Shown: positions 1-8,870 of the stretch, piece after piece
Layout of the letters: every line of letters begins with the position of its first letter
Position numbering within the stretch: the first letter of the stretch is position 1
From: Thermomicrobiales bacterium
GTDB taxonomy: Bacteria; Chloroflexota; Chloroflexia; Thermomicrobiales; CADCWN01
Direction of reading: 5' to 3'
Length of the DNA stretch: 37,125 nt
Assembly (NCBI GenBank): GCA_030446685.1
Contig: JAUJMV010000018.1
Span: 1-37,125, forward strand
Notes under the pieces: model-generated
What the model was told of the DNA's origin: nothing
What the model saw: only the letters and a program-made list of their open reading frames with translations
Database searches by the model: none
Position numbers and translations under genes: made by a program

Positions 1-912
1 GGGCGGGGCATGCGGCGGCGGAAAAGGCGGCTTGGTGGCCCCCCCCGTGGCGGGGCGCGCGCCCGGCCGGCCCGCCCGCTCCGGCGCCGCCGACGCGACC
101 GCCGGGCCGCTGGCCTCGTCGCGCTCCTCCCGCCCGAGAGCCGGCCGCGCCGTCGCGACGGGGATCTCCTCGCGCGGGGGCCGCTCCGGCGGGCTCGCGG
201 GCACGGGCGAGCCTGTGAGGAAGGGGCGCGACTCGCGGGCCACGGGCGTCTCGCGAACCGGTGGGGCGGGCGGCGAGGCCACCGGCTCGGTCACGGCCTC
301 GCGCGGCGGGGCCGGGGCCGGCCAGCCGGCCGTCGCTTCCGGCGCCGGGCGGTAGGTCGCGACGGCGGGCTGATTGCCCAAGGCATCCCGCCGCTCCGCG
401 CTCGAGGCCCGCTCGGCCTCGCGGCGCTCCAGCGCCCGCTTGTGCGCCTCGGCGACCGCGGAGCGGCGCGGGCGGGGCAGTGGCACGCCGTTCTCGGCCA
501 GTTCCGGGTGGCGGCCCAGACGGGCATCGAGCCCCACCACGACATCCTGCCCCCCGGCCGGGCCGACGGGCGCCGCGCCGGTCGCCGGTGGCCGCGCGTC
601 GCCGCGCGGCGCGGTCGGGGTCTCGGCGGCGATCAGCGGGGCGATACCGGTGCCAAGGGGCATCGCCCCCACCTTCGCGGAGGACGCCTCCGACGCGGCC
701 GACACCTCCTCCGGTCGCGCGGCCTCGCTGCGCTGTTCCCAGTAATCCTTCTCCCAACCGCTCCGGCAGCCCAGCTCGGTCTCGCGTAACAGCGCCAACT
801 CATCGCGGCGCGGGTAAGCAGCGTTGCGGCACCAGCCGTGTGTCTGCAGGGTGCTCACTTCATAGAAGCGGCACGTCCCGCACTTGCGATTTGTCACGGC
901 GCGCATCCCCAT
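1..912 (-). CDS. Partial protein with N-terminal four-cysteine cluster and long Pro/Ala-rich tail
   Basis: An uninterrupted minus-strand frame runs from ATG at 912 to the left edge with no stop, giving 304 visible codons; the C-terminus is outside the window. The N-terminus holds four cysteines at residues 11, 14, 28 and 49 (KCGTCRFYE, HGWCRN, ELGCRSGW), spaced CxxC-x13-C-x20-C, followed by WEKDYWE. This looks like a small metal-binding (zinc or Fe-S) knuckle. The rest, about residues 60-304, is proline, alanine, arginine and glutamate rich and probably disordered. I do not recognise a named family and assign no function. Start choice: the first ATG (912) has only a weak ACGAG upstream; ATG at 906 and an in-frame GTG further upstream (about 996) are alternatives. 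Strong codon bias and the sustained frame support it as real. Confidence 0.6.
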   Translation of the reverse strand, partial: MGMRAVTNRKCGTCRFYEVSTLQTHGWCRNAAYPRRDELALLRETELGCRSGWEKDYWEQRSEAARPEEVSAASEASSAKVGAMPLGTGIAPLIAAETPTAPRGDARPPATGAAPVGPAGGQDVVVGLDARLGRHPELAENGVPLPRPRRSAVAEAHKRALERREAERASSAERRDALGNQPAVATYRPAPEATAGWPAPAPPREAVTEPVASPPAPPVRETPVARESRPFLTGSPVPASPPERPPREEIPVATARPALGREERDEASGPAVASAAPERAGRPGARPATGGATKPPFPPPHAPP

Positions 913-1415
913 CTCGTTGTGTTGACGTTCCGGCGGGTGCTGACGCGCTCGGAGACAGGCGATAGAGACCTCCCCAGCCCCTATGGCGATCCGCACTGTC
1001 CGAACAGAGTCAGCGAACTTCGCCCCTATACTACCACACGCCCCCAGGCGTGAACAGGGGCCGAGCCCGCCGCGCCGCGCCGCCGCGCCTGGGGGGGGTG
1101 CATCGGCCTGTTTTCCCTTACACCGCCTCAAAAAAGGCCGGATACGCGCCCCGGTCTTGACGATAAGCGCCTCCACCCGCGGGCGCCGGCCCAGAGCCTT
1201 CCTCCGGGCCGCGCCGGACCCGCCGGGGAACGTACAGTCGGCTCGGGAACTGCCGCTTCGGTTACCGTCAAGTTGAACGGACACCACTCCGGCGGCGCCC
1301 CGCGATCGCAGCGGGGAGTGGCTGTCCGCCGCGCCGCACCCTTTACGGACCCGCGGGATGGCGGCATAATCAGCGTCCCACGGGCGACGGCGCGAGGCGG
1401 GGAGGAGGAGGCAGG
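913..1415. other. Divergent intergenic region between the Cys-cluster gene and acs
   Basis: No gene is seen. The stretch separates the minus-strand gene starting at 912 from acs starting at 1416. It holds the acs promoter (1342-1370) and, near 1028-1054, a weak minus-strand candidate promoter (TTCACG, 15-bp spacer, TAGTAT) for the leftward gene. The rest is GC-rich with no clear hairpin. Confidence 0.5.
1342..1370 (+). promoter_or_regulatory. Probable sigma-70-type promoter of acs
   Basis: TTTACG at 1342-1347 and CATAAT at 1365-1370 are separated by 17 bp, close to the TTGACA/TATAAT consensus with ideal spacing. It lies 45 bp ahead of the acs ATG, and CATAAT is a rare A/T-rich island in this DNA. 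Confidence 0.6.
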
Positions 1416-3362
1416 ATGAGCGGACCCCAGCGGCCCACCGGACGATCGGAGACCCCGCAAGCCGACCCGCCGGGGGGTGACTTCGCGCCGCTCCTGCAGG
1501 CGGACGCGATCGTCCCGGCCCCGGCGGGGGTCGCGGACGTGGCGCTCGTCCCCGACCCGGACGCGCTCCAGGCCCGCGCCCTGGCCGACCCGGAGGGCTT
1601 CTGGGACGAGATCGCGCGCGAGTTGGAGTGGGAGCGGGGCTGGGACCGCGTCCTCGACTGGGACGGGACGACGGCGCGCTGGTTCGTCGGGGCGCGCTGC
1701 AACATCACCGTCAACTGCCTCGACCGCCACCTGCGCGAGTCCACGCGCGACAAGACCGCCCTCCTCTGGCTCGCTGAGGACGGGGAGGAGCGGCGCTTCA
1801 GCTACGCCGAGCTACACCGCCTCGTCTGCAAGTTCGCCTCCGGCCTGAAGGAACTCGGCGTCGGCCGGGGGGACCGCGTCTGCATCTACATGCCGCTGAC
1901 GCCCGAGGGGATCGCCGCGATGCTGGCCTGCGCGCGGCTCGGCGCGATCCATTCCGTCACCTACGCCGGGATCGGGGCGGGCGCCCTGCGCGCGCGGATC
2001 GCCGACGCCGGGGCGCGCGCGGTGATCACCGCCGACGTCGGCTACCGGCGCGGCCGGGCGATCCCCCTGAAGCCGATCGTCGACGAGGCGCTCGCCGGGC
2101 TGGACGGGGTCGAGCGGGTGATCGTCTGGCGGCGCGAGACCGCCTCGCCGCCGGCGCGGGGGCCGCGGGAGATCGATCTGGAGGAGCTGCTCACCGGCGC
2201 TTCGCCGCGCTGCGAGCCGGCGATCCTCGACGCCGAGGAGCCGCTCTTCATCCTCTACACCTCCGGCACCACCGGCAAGCCGAAGGGCTGCCTCTACGTC
2301 CACGGCGGCTACCAGGTCGGCGTCGCCTACTACACGCGGATCGCCTACGACTTCAAGGACGACGACGTCTACTGGTGTACCAGCGACATCGGCTGGATCG
2401 TCGGCCACTCCTCGATGGTCTACGGCCCGCTGATGAACGGGCAGACGGTCCTGGTGCGCGAGGGCGCGCCCGACTTCCCCGATCCGGGCGTCTGCTGGCG
2501 GATCGCCGAGCGCCACCGCGTGACGACGCTCTTCACCGCCCCGACGACCCTGCGCATGTTCATGAAGTTCGGCGAGGCGCACCCGGCCCGATCGGACCTC
2601 TCCGCCCTGCGCCTGCTGATCTGCGCCGGCGAGCCCCTCAACCCGGAGGCGTGGTGGTGGGCCTACCGCCACATCCTGCGCGAGCGGGGGCAGCTCTGCG
2701 ACAACTGGTGGCAGACCGAGACGGCCGCGCCGACGATCGGCACTCTGCCGGGGGAAGCCGCCCGGCCGGGCTGGGCCGGCAGGCCGCTGCCGGGCTACCG
2801 CGCCGAGGTCGTCGACCGCGCGGGGCGTCCCGTGCCGCCGAACACCGGGGGGCTGCTGGTGCTGCGCGGCCCCTGGCCGCAGATGCTGCGGACGATCTGG
2901 AACGACCCCGCCCGCTACGCCGAGTACTGGAACGCCATCCCCGGCGCCTACCTTGCCGGCGACGTGGCGGTGCGCGACGAGGACGGCCGCTTCATGGTCC
3001 TGGGGCGGGCCGACGACGTGCTCAACGTCGCCGGGCACCGCATCGGCACGGCCGACGTCGAGAGCGCGCTGGTCAGCCACCCGGCGGTGGCGGAGGCGGG
3101 GGTGATCGGCAAGCCCGACCCGATCAAGGGGGAGGCGATCAAGGCGTTCGTGACGCTGCGCGCCGGCCACACGCCCGCCGACGCGCTGCGGGCCGAGCTG
3201 CTGGCCCACGTCCGCCGCGAACTCGGCCCGATCGCCGTGCCGGGCGAACTCGCCTTCCTCGACCGGCTCCCGAAGACCCGCAGCGGCAAGATCATGCGCC
3301 GCGTCCTCAAGGCGACCGAGCTGGGCCTCGACCCCGGCGACCTGACGACGATCGAGGAGTGA
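1416..3362 (+). CDS. acs: Acetyl-CoA synthetase (acetate--CoA ligase, AMP-forming)
   Basis: A 648-residue ANL-superfamily adenylating enzyme that activates acetate to acetyl-CoA through acetyl-AMP in the cytosol. Visible motifs: the N-terminal Acs signature ending NCLDRHL (about residues 99-105), the P-loop YTSGTTGKPKG (about 281-291), WWQTET (about 431-436) whose second Trp closes the acetate pocket in known Acs enzymes, the hinge region GRADDVLNVAGHRIG, and the C-terminal PKTRSGKIMRR whose lysine (about K625) is the catalytic residue controlled by acetylation in the family. Length matches Acs (about 650). The start is ATG 1416 with GGAGGAGGAG five bases upstream. The retained tryptophan favours acetate over longer acids, but propionate or another short acid cannot be excluded. 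A sugar-kinase gene follows after 25 bp, probably in the same transcript. Confidence 0.9.
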   Translation: MSGPQRPTGRSETPQADPPGGDFAPLLQADAIVPAPAGVADVALVPDPDALQARALADPEGFWDEIARELEWERGWDRVLDWDGTTARWFVGARCNITVNCLDRHLRESTRDKTALLWLAEDGEERRFSYAELHRLVCKFASGLKELGVGRGDRVCIYMPLTPEGIAAMLACARLGAIHSVTYAGIGAGALRARIADAGARAVITADVGYRRGRAIPLKPIVDEALAGLDGVERVIVWRRETASPPARGPREIDLEELLTGASPRCEPAILDAEEPLFILYTSGTTGKPKGCLYVHGGYQVGVAYYTRIAYDFKDDDVYWCTSDIGWIVGHSSMVYGPLMNGQTVLVREGAPDFPDPGVCWRIAERHRVTTLFTAPTTLRMFMKFGEAHPARSDLSALRLLICAGEPLNPEAWWWAYRHILRERGQLCDNWWQTETAAPTIGTLPGEAARPGWAGRPLPGYRAEVVDRAGRPVPPNTGGLLVLRGPWPQMLRTIWNDPARYAEYWNAIPGAYLAGDVAVRDEDGRFMVLGRADDVLNVAGHRIGTADVESALVSHPAVAEAGVIGKPDPIKGEAIKAFVTLRAGHTPADALRAELLAHVRRELGPIAVPGELAFLDRLPKTRSGKIMRRVLKATELGLDPGDLTTIEE

Positions 3363-3387
3363 GGGCGGAGAGGGGGTAGGGCGCGCC

Positions 3388-4461
3388 TTGGGGAGTAGCG
3401 GCGGGCACACAGGAGGAGAGCAGGCAGAGCGGGGGGCGCGCCCAGGCGCCGGGCGCCTCCGGGCGCTCCTCGACGGCTTCGCCGGGCGGCGCGTGGTCGT
3501 CCTGGGGGACATGGTGGCCGACGAGTACATCATCGGCCGGCCGACCCGCCTCTCGCGCGAGGCGCCGATCCCGGTGCTGGAGTGGGTCGACCGCTACATC
3601 GTGCCGGGCGGCGCGACGAACCCGGCCCGCAACCTCCGCGCGCTGGGGGCCGAGGTCGCGGTCGCCGGGGTGATCGGGCGGGACGAGCCGGGGCGGGCGC
3701 TGCGGCGCCAACTGCTCGCCGAGGGGATCGGCGTCGAGGCGCTGGTCGAGGAGGAGGGCCGGCCGACCTCCACGAACACGCGGGTGATCGGCGGCAGCGC
3801 GCAGGTCGTCAGCCAGCAGATCGCGCGGATCGACCGCAAGGTGCGGACGCCGCTCGGGGCGGACGCCCAGGGGCGCATCGCCGCCTTCCTGCGGCGCGAG
3901 ATCCCCCAGGCCGCCGCGCTGCTCCTCTCCGACTACGAGAACGGGGTGATCGGCCCGGAGCTGATCGCCCTCGCGCTGCCCCTGGCGGCGGCGCACGGCC
4001 TCGTCACCACGGTGGACGCGCACGGCGATCTGCGGCGCTTCCGGGGGGTGACGATCGCGACGCCGAACCAGGACGAGGCGGCGGCCGAACTCGGGCGCCC
4101 CCTGCACGGCGACGACGACGTCTGCCGGGCCGGGCGGGACCTGCTCGACCGGATGGACGCGCGCAACGTGCTGATCACGCGCGGCAGCGAGGGGATGACG
4201 CTGGCCGGGCGCGACGGCGGCTGCCACCACCTGCCGGTCTCCAATCTGAGCGAGGTGCGCGACGCGACCGGGGCGGGCGACACCGTGGCGGCGACCGTCA
4301 CCCTGGCCCTCGTCGCCGGGGCCGCGCCGCTCGAGGCCGCGCACCTCGGCAACCTCGCGGCGGGGATCGTCGTGCGCCGCCTCGGCGCGGCCACCACCGA
4401 TCGGGAGGAGCTGACGGCGGAGATCGACGCGGCGCGGCGGCGGGCGGACGCGGCGGAGTAG
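3388..4461 (+). CDS. rfaE1: PfkB-family sugar kinase, RfaE/HldE-type (heptose-7-phosphate kinase-like)
   Basis: A 357-residue ribokinase-fold kinase. The N-terminal VLGDMVADEYIIGRPTRLS followed by EAPIPVLE and PGGATNPARNL is the pattern of the kinase domain of RfaE/HldE, which phosphorylates D-glycero-D-manno-heptose 7-phosphate at C1. The C-terminal DATGAGDT (residues 292-299) supplies the anion hole and catalytic Asp298. The cytidylyltransferase half of bifunctional HldE is absent. The only usable start ahead of the conserved core is TTG 3388, with a purine-rich GAGAGGGGG about 13 bases upstream; a stronger AGGAGGAG at 3411-3418 has no start codon after it, so the true start is uncertain. 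It follows acs by 25 bp. Substrate is inferred; a nucleotide-sugar or cell-surface polysaccharide role is as likely as classical LPS heptose in this type of organism. Confidence 0.8.
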   Translation: MGSSGGHTGGEQAERGARPGAGRLRALLDGFAGRRVVVLGDMVADEYIIGRPTRLSREAPIPVLEWVDRYIVPGGATNPARNLRALGAEVAVAGVIGRDEPGRALRRQLLAEGIGVEALVEEEGRPTSTNTRVIGGSAQVVSQQIARIDRKVRTPLGADAQGRIAAFLRREIPQAAALLLSDYENGVIGPELIALALPLAAAHGLVTTVDAHGDLRRFRGVTIATPNQDEAAAELGRPLHGDDDVCRAGRDLLDRMDARNVLITRGSEGMTLAGRDGGCHHLPVSNLSEVRDATGAGDTVAATVTLALVAGAAPLEAAHLGNLAAGIVVRRLGAATTDREELTAEIDAARRRADAAE

Positions 4462-4632
4462 TCGGGGGCCTCGGCCGCTCGCCCCAGTGCCGGGCGCTCG
4501 ATGGCCGCCTACGGCGATCCGCCAAGCCGCGGCGTCGTGGAACTTTTCGCGCTCTCGGGCATTGCTCGGTCAGGAGGCCGCGCGCACGGGACCGCAGCGT
4601 GCCAGGCCCTCCGGTAGCGGCGGGGGTAAGTC

Positions 4633-5217
4633 ATGAAGTCGTCCGGTCGGCGACCTCTCCTGTGCCTGGGTGTCCTACTGGCGCTCGCGGCCTGCGGACA
4701 ATCACCGCCAGCGCCGACCGCCGGCGAGGCGACCGGACCGGCGCTAGCCGCGACGGCGACCCGACCGGCGAGTCCGTCGCCGCGTATCACATCGCCAGCC
4801 CGCCCGTCGCCGCGTAGGGCATCGCCAGCGACCCCGGTCGAGCAGTCGGCGTTCGCCGATCAGTTACGCGGCAAGGGCTTCACCGTCGAGCGTGTCGCCG
4901 AGGCCTGGCAACCATTTCTCCGTACCTATGGGGCGCGACTGCGCCTCAGCGCCGGAGGTCTCGCGGAGCCCGCCGAACTCCAAGCCTATGTCTATGATGA
5001 TCCTGCCCTGGCCGCCGCCGACGCGGCGCGCGTGCAGCCGGATACCAGCGTTCGATGGACGGAGCCGGATGGTCGTGAGATGAGGGCATGGTTCACTTGG
5101 GTTGCCCCGCCGCATTTCTTCCAGGAGGGGCGGGTGCTGGTCCTCTACGCTGGCGCCGACCAGACGGTGCTCGCGGCCCTGACGGAACTGCTCGGCCCCC
5201 AATATGCCGGGCGCTAG
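4633..5217 (+). CDS. Secreted lipoprotein of unknown function
   Basis: A 194-residue predicted lipoprotein. The start is ATG 4633 with GCGGGGGTAAG upstream. The signal peptide has basic residues at 2-7, a hydrophobic stretch, and lipobox LAAC with the acylated cysteine at residue 21. A Pro/Ser/Thr/Ala linker (about 24-68) contains a 30-bp tandem duplication. A compact domain (about 69-194) follows, with alternating hydrophobic residues and aromatic patches (EAWQPFL, FTWVAPPHFF, RVLVLYAG). I know no named family for it. It stands alone after the kinase gene, which ends 171 bp upstream. Being exported and anchored is well supported; the rest is unknown. Confidence 0.75.
   Translation: MKSSGRRPLLCLGVLLALAACGQSPPAPTAGEATGPALAATATRPASPSPRITSPARPSPRRASPATPVEQSAFADQLRGKGFTVERVAEAWQPFLRTYGARLRLSAGGLAEPAELQAYVYDDPALAAADAARVQPDTSVRWTEPDGREMRAWFTWVAPPHFFQEGRVLVLYAGADQTVLAALTELLGPQYAGR
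4774..4829 (+). repeat. Imperfect tandem duplication, 30-bp period, in the lipoprotein linker
   Basis: CCGTCGCCGCGTATCACATC at 4774 recurs at 4804 as CCGTCGCCGCGTAGGGCATC, each followed by GCCAGC. The period is 30 bp (10 codons), so the duplication keeps the frame and lengthens the Ser/Pro/Arg linker (RPSPRRASP). Confidence 0.7.
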
Positions 5218-5448
5218 GCGCGAGACGGACAGCAGGCGCCGGCCGCCACTCGCTCATTCGACCACTCGCGGATGCTTGGTGTCGGGACGCATCGGTGGCT
5301 GCCCGAAGGCCGGGCAGGTGCGCGGTTCGGTCAAGGGCTCTACCCGCCGATGGCCGCCGGGACAATCAGCGTGCGCACACCTCCCCAAAACCCGGTACAA
5401 TGCCGCCAACGGTAGCCGTTGACTGGCGCCGCAAGTGGGGAGGGGCGC

Positions 5449-7476
5449 ATGTTCCACGAGGCGTTCGCGCGGCTGAGCGACCGCTCGGCCGGGTTCTCCG
5501 GCGGGCGGGCCTACGAGGTCGTCAGGGACATCATCCGCTTCCACCGCATCCAGGCCAGCCCCGGCTTCCGCGCCGCGGCCGAGCATTGCGCCGGGCTGCT
5601 GCGCGCGGCCGGGCTGGAGGTCGAGATCCTGCGCTTCCCGGCGGACCACCGCACGCACTACTGGACCAGCGGCCAGTTCCAGGAGTGGGACTGCAGCGGC
5701 GCGACCCTGCGCCTGCTGACGCCCGAGGGTGAGGCGCGCACGCTGGCCGAATACCAAGATCACAAGCTCGCCCTGGTCCAGCGCAGCACCGCCACGCCGT
5801 CGGGGGGGATCACCGCCGAGATCGTCCTGCTGGACGGGGGCGAGGACGAGGCGGAGTACGCGGGGCGTGACCTGCGGGGCAAACTCGTCTTCACCGGCGG
5901 CAACGTCGCGCGGGTCCACGAACTGGCGGTCGCGCGGCACGGGGCGGCGGGCATCATCACCGACCGGATCGTTGAGTTCCCGCCGATTCGCGAGCGCTTC
6001 GACCTGCCCGACGCGCTGCAATACACCTCGTTCTGGTGGACGAGCGAGGAAGGGCCGAAGGGCTTCGGCTTCGTGCTGACACCGCGCGAGGGCGAGCGCC
6101 TGCGCCGCCTCCTGAAAAGTGGGATCGGGCCGGTCACCGCGCACGCCCGGATTGACGCGGCGCTCTACGACGGCGAGATGGAGGTCGTCTCCGCCTTCAT
6201 CCCCGGCGAGACCGACGAGGAGGTGCTGATCGTCTCGCACCTCTGCCACCCGCAGCCCTCCGCCAACGACAACGCCTCCGGCGCCGCGACCGCGCTGGAG
6301 TGCGCGCGGACGTTGCGCCGCTTGATCGACGACGGGACGCTGGCGCGGCCCCGGCGCGGCATCCGCGTCCTGCTGCCGCCGGAGATCACCGGGTCGTACT
6401 GCTACCTGGCGACGCAGGAGGCGCGCGTCCGCCGGACGGTCGCGGCGCTCAACCTCGACATGGTCGGGGAGAATCAGGCGCTCTGCGAGGGGCCGCTGCT
6501 GGCCGAGCGCCCGCCGGCGGCCGGCGCCGGCTTCGCGGGCGACCTGCTGGCGGCGATCCTGCGCGAGCTGGCCGGGCGGGACGCGACGAACCTGGCCGGC
6601 AACGCGCGCTACGCCCTCTTCAAGTGGGCGGTGACGCCCTTCTCCGGCGGCAGCGACCACTTCGTGTTCGCCGACCCGACCGTCGGCATCCCCTGCCCGA
6701 TGATCATCCAGTGGCCCGACAAGTTCTACCATACGAGCGCGGACACGATTGATAAGGTGGACCCGGCGATGCTGCGCCGCGCCGGGATCCTCGCCGCCAC
6801 CTACGCCTACGCGATCGCCGCGGCGGGCGAGCGGGAGGCGCTCTGGCTCCTCAACGAACTGAGCGTCGAGTACCGCCGCGCCCTGCCGCGCGCCCTCGCC
6901 GACCGCCCCGCTCGCGCCGCCGACGCGCCCGGCCGCTGGATCGACCGCCGGGCGCGCTTCCTGCTCGACCGGCACCGCGCCGCGCTGGGGGCGGTGCGCC
7001 GCCTCGACGACGGCCACCGGGTCAACCGTACGATCGCCACGCTGGCCGACGACGCCGAGCGCGTCACCCGCGACGAGCGTGACCGCGCCCGCTCCGCCGC
7101 CACCTGGACCGGGGTAGCGACGAGCGACGGGCCGGGGGGAGATGGGGCCGGTGATGACGGGGCGGCCTGGGACGAGCGGGCGGCGGCCCTCGTCTACCGC
7201 CGGCCGGTCCCCGGCCCGCTCGGCATGCACTGGGCCGAGCGCAACCTGTCGCCGGAGGCCCAGGCGGAGGAGCGCGCTCTGTCGGGCCGCCCCGGCGCGC
7301 GGACGCTGGCGACGCTGGCGCTCTACTGGATCGACGGGCGGCGGACGCTGCTGGACGTGGCGGAGCAGGTCGAGATGGAGGCCGGGCTGCGCGACGTGGA
7401 GTTCCTGACGCGCTACGCGGCGCTGCTGGAGGAGGGCGGCGCGCTCGAACGGGTCGCGGTCGAGGCGCTGCGCTAG
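5449..7476 (+). CDS. M28-like zinc aminopeptidase with PA-type insert (DUF4910-like)
   Basis: About 675 residues when started at ATG 5449, which has GGGGAGGGG four bases upstream; a TTG at 5419 would add ten residues and lacks such a site. The central part is a di-zinc peptidase core: SHLCHP (His264 and/or His267), ANDNASG (Asp274), PPEITGS (Glu312), NLDMVGEN (Asp337), GGSDHFVF and KFYHTSAD (His428). Before it lies a protease-associated-like segment (RDLRGKLVFTGG, AAGIITDRI). The C-terminal third is helical with no known motif. No signal peptide is visible, so it is probably cytosolic. A TACAAT at 5396-5401 is a candidate -10 box without a clear -35. Peptide cleavage is inferred from the fold; the substrate is unknown. 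The gene ends two bases before a large palindrome that separates it from a convergent gene. Confidence 0.8.
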   Translation: MFHEAFARLSDRSAGFSGGRAYEVVRDIIRFHRIQASPGFRAAAEHCAGLLRAAGLEVEILRFPADHRTHYWTSGQFQEWDCSGATLRLLTPEGEARTLAEYQDHKLALVQRSTATPSGGITAEIVLLDGGEDEAEYAGRDLRGKLVFTGGNVARVHELAVARHGAAGIITDRIVEFPPIRERFDLPDALQYTSFWWTSEEGPKGFGFVLTPREGERLRRLLKSGIGPVTAHARIDAALYDGEMEVVSAFIPGETDEEVLIVSHLCHPQPSANDNASGAATALECARTLRRLIDDGTLARPRRGIRVLLPPEITGSYCYLATQEARVRRTVAALNLDMVGENQALCEGPLLAERPPAAGAGFAGDLLAAILRELAGRDATNLAGNARYALFKWAVTPFSGGSDHFVFADPTVGIPCPMIIQWPDKFYHTSADTIDKVDPAMLRRAGILAATYAYAIAAAGEREALWLLNELSVEYRRALPRALADRPARAADAPGRWIDRRARFLLDRHRAALGAVRRLDDGHRVNRTIATLADDAERVTRDERDRARSAATWTGVATSDGPGGDGAGDDGAAWDERAAALVYRRPVPGPLGMHWAERNLSPEAQAEERALSGRPGARTLATLALYWIDGRRTLLDVAEQVEMEAGLRDVEFLTRYAALLEEGGALERVAVEALR

Positions 7477-7478
7477 CT

Positions 7479-7623
7479 GACGGGAACCACAAAGACACCA
7501 AGACCACAAAGGGCACGGAGACGATAGGAGATAAAGGGGGAACGAAAGCCGGCTACCTCGCCGGCTTTCGGCTGCTCTCGCTTTGTGCTTCTTTGTGGTC
7601 TTGGTGTCTTTGTGGTTCCCGTC
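7479..7623. repeat. Large palindromic intergenic element with 33-bp perfect arms and nested hairpin
   Basis: The arm 7479-7511 (contains CACAAAGACACCAAGACC) is repeated perfectly inverted at 7591-7623. Inside sits a second stem, CGAAAGCCGG (7543-7552) against CCGGCTTTCG (7561-7570) with an 8-base loop. The element fills almost the whole gap between two convergent genes and is markedly A-rich on one arm and T-rich on the other. It resembles the CACAAAGACAC-type palindromes scattered between genes in many bacterial genomes. It would act as a bidirectional terminator whatever its origin. Confidence 0.85.
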
Positions 7624-7628
7624 CCTCC

Positions 7629-8870
7629 CTACCGCTGCGAGCCGGCGGTCGGCGTGCCGTCGGCGAAGTTCTCGGCGACGACCCAGCAGCCGTTCTTGGC
7701 GACGCCGAAGGCGATGCCGACGCGGGTATAGCCCTTGTACATGATGTTCCAGCGGTGGTTGTAGACGCCCTCGGCCAGCGGCTCGGCCATCATCCAGGCG
7801 CGGATGTTGCGGACCGCGGTCGCCGGGTCCTTCGCGCACTCCATCGAGATGTTCTCGCTGCCCCACTGCACCTGCACCCCGACGCGGCGCATCCGGTCGA
7901 TCGCGCGGCTGCCGTCGGTGCCGGTGTGCTCGAGGAAGTCGTGGGCGATCATGTCGGCGACGTGGATCGCCGCCGCCCGGGAGACGAGCGGGTCGAGCGC
8001 CAGGGGTGGCACGCCGGCGGCGGCGCGGTCGGCGTTGATCGTCTGCCACAGCAGGACATCGATGCCGGCGGGCGCGGCGGCGGGCGGCGGCGTGGCCGCG
8101 GGTGGGGGCGGTGTGGGGGTCGTCGCGGGCGGGGCGACGGTGGGCGACGGGGTCGGGGCTGGGGTTGTCGGGGCGGGCGGGGCGGGGGGGGCGGCCGCGG
8201 GGGCGCCCCCCCCCCCCGCGACCCGGAACTGCTCCACGCCGATCAGGCCGAGGAGGGTCTCGTACGGGGTGCCGCGGTGCTCCGGGTGGTATTCGAGGCG
8301 CGCGCGCTCGAAATACTGCACGGTGTAGCCCTGGCCATCCGCCTGGTTGACCTCCCGCAACTCCTCGCTCAGGGGGAAGCCGAAGCGGGCGAGACCGCCG
8401 TTCCCTTCCCAGTAGGCGCGGAAGAGGGCGAGGTTGTGCCCGACCTCCGGGAAGAAGCGGGCGGCGGGGTCGGCGCTGGCCGGGGCCGGATCGTCGGCGG
8501 GGCGCATCTCGCGCCCGAGCTGGCCGAGCAGCACCTCGTAGGGGGTGTCCTTGAAGGCGAGGTGGCGCTCGAAGCGCGCCCGCTCGAACCACTGGATCGT
8601 CAGCCCGTCGCGGCTGTAGGGTTCGGTTATCGGTAGGCCGAACTGGGCGAGGCCGCCGTGCGCGTCCCAGTAGGCGGCGAAGTAATCGGGGACGGTGTGC
8701 CCGGTCTCGGGGAAGAAGCGCGGCCCGCCGGTCGGGCCGTCGCCGGCCCGCGCCGCGGACGGGGCGAGGACCACGGCGATCAGGCCGAAGCCGATGCTGA
8801 TGAGGGCAATCGAGCGGAATATCGTCGTCTGCCTGCGCGGCTGAGACACAGGCCGGCGCCGATCCGTCAT
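7629..8870 (-). CDS. Secreted CAP-domain (SCP/PR1-like) protein with two FFPE-x-GH repeats
   Basis: A 413-residue exported protein. ATG 8870 has AAAGGA seven bases upstream and yields a clean signal peptide (RRR near the start, hydrophobic SIALISIGFGLIAVVL, cleavage after residues SAARA). Earlier starts in the frame have no such context. Mature part: two similar repeats beginning RFFPETGH and RFFPEVGH, each with an AYW-x-GGLA-FG-P core and an F-ERAR-E motif, typical of Chloroflexota surface proteins; then a Pro/Ala/Thr linker containing a run of eleven C on the plus strand (8207-8217) and G-rich runs, yet the frame is intact; then a CAP domain with LEHTG, GSENIS, NHRWNIM and GCWVVAENFA, the usual His/Glu cleft residues. 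CAP proteins of bacteria are extracellular with poorly defined activity. It probably acts at the cell surface. Confidence 0.85.
   Translation of the reverse strand: MTDRRRPVSQPRRQTTIFRSIALISIGFGLIAVVLAPSAARAGDGPTGGPRFFPETGHTVPDYFAAYWDAHGGLAQFGLPITEPYSRDGLTIQWFERARFERHLAFKDTPYEVLLGQLGREMRPADDPAPASADPAARFFPEVGHNLALFRAYWEGNGGLARFGFPLSEELREVNQADGQGYTVQYFERARLEYHPEHRGTPYETLLGLIGVEQFRVAGGGGAPAAAPPAPPAPTTPAPTPSPTVAPPATTPTPPPPAATPPPAAAPAGIDVLLWQTINADRAAAGVPPLALDPLVSRAAAIHVADMIAHDFLEHTGTDGSRAIDRMRRVGVQVQWGSENISMECAKDPATAVRNIRAWMMAEPLAEGVYNHRWNIMYKGYTRVGIAFGVAKNGCWVVAENFADGTPTAGSQR

Noticed and set aside
8207..8217. Run of eleven C in the CAP gene as another frameshift
   Set aside because: The frame is the same and sensible on both sides (linker into CAP domain), so the run length appears correct.
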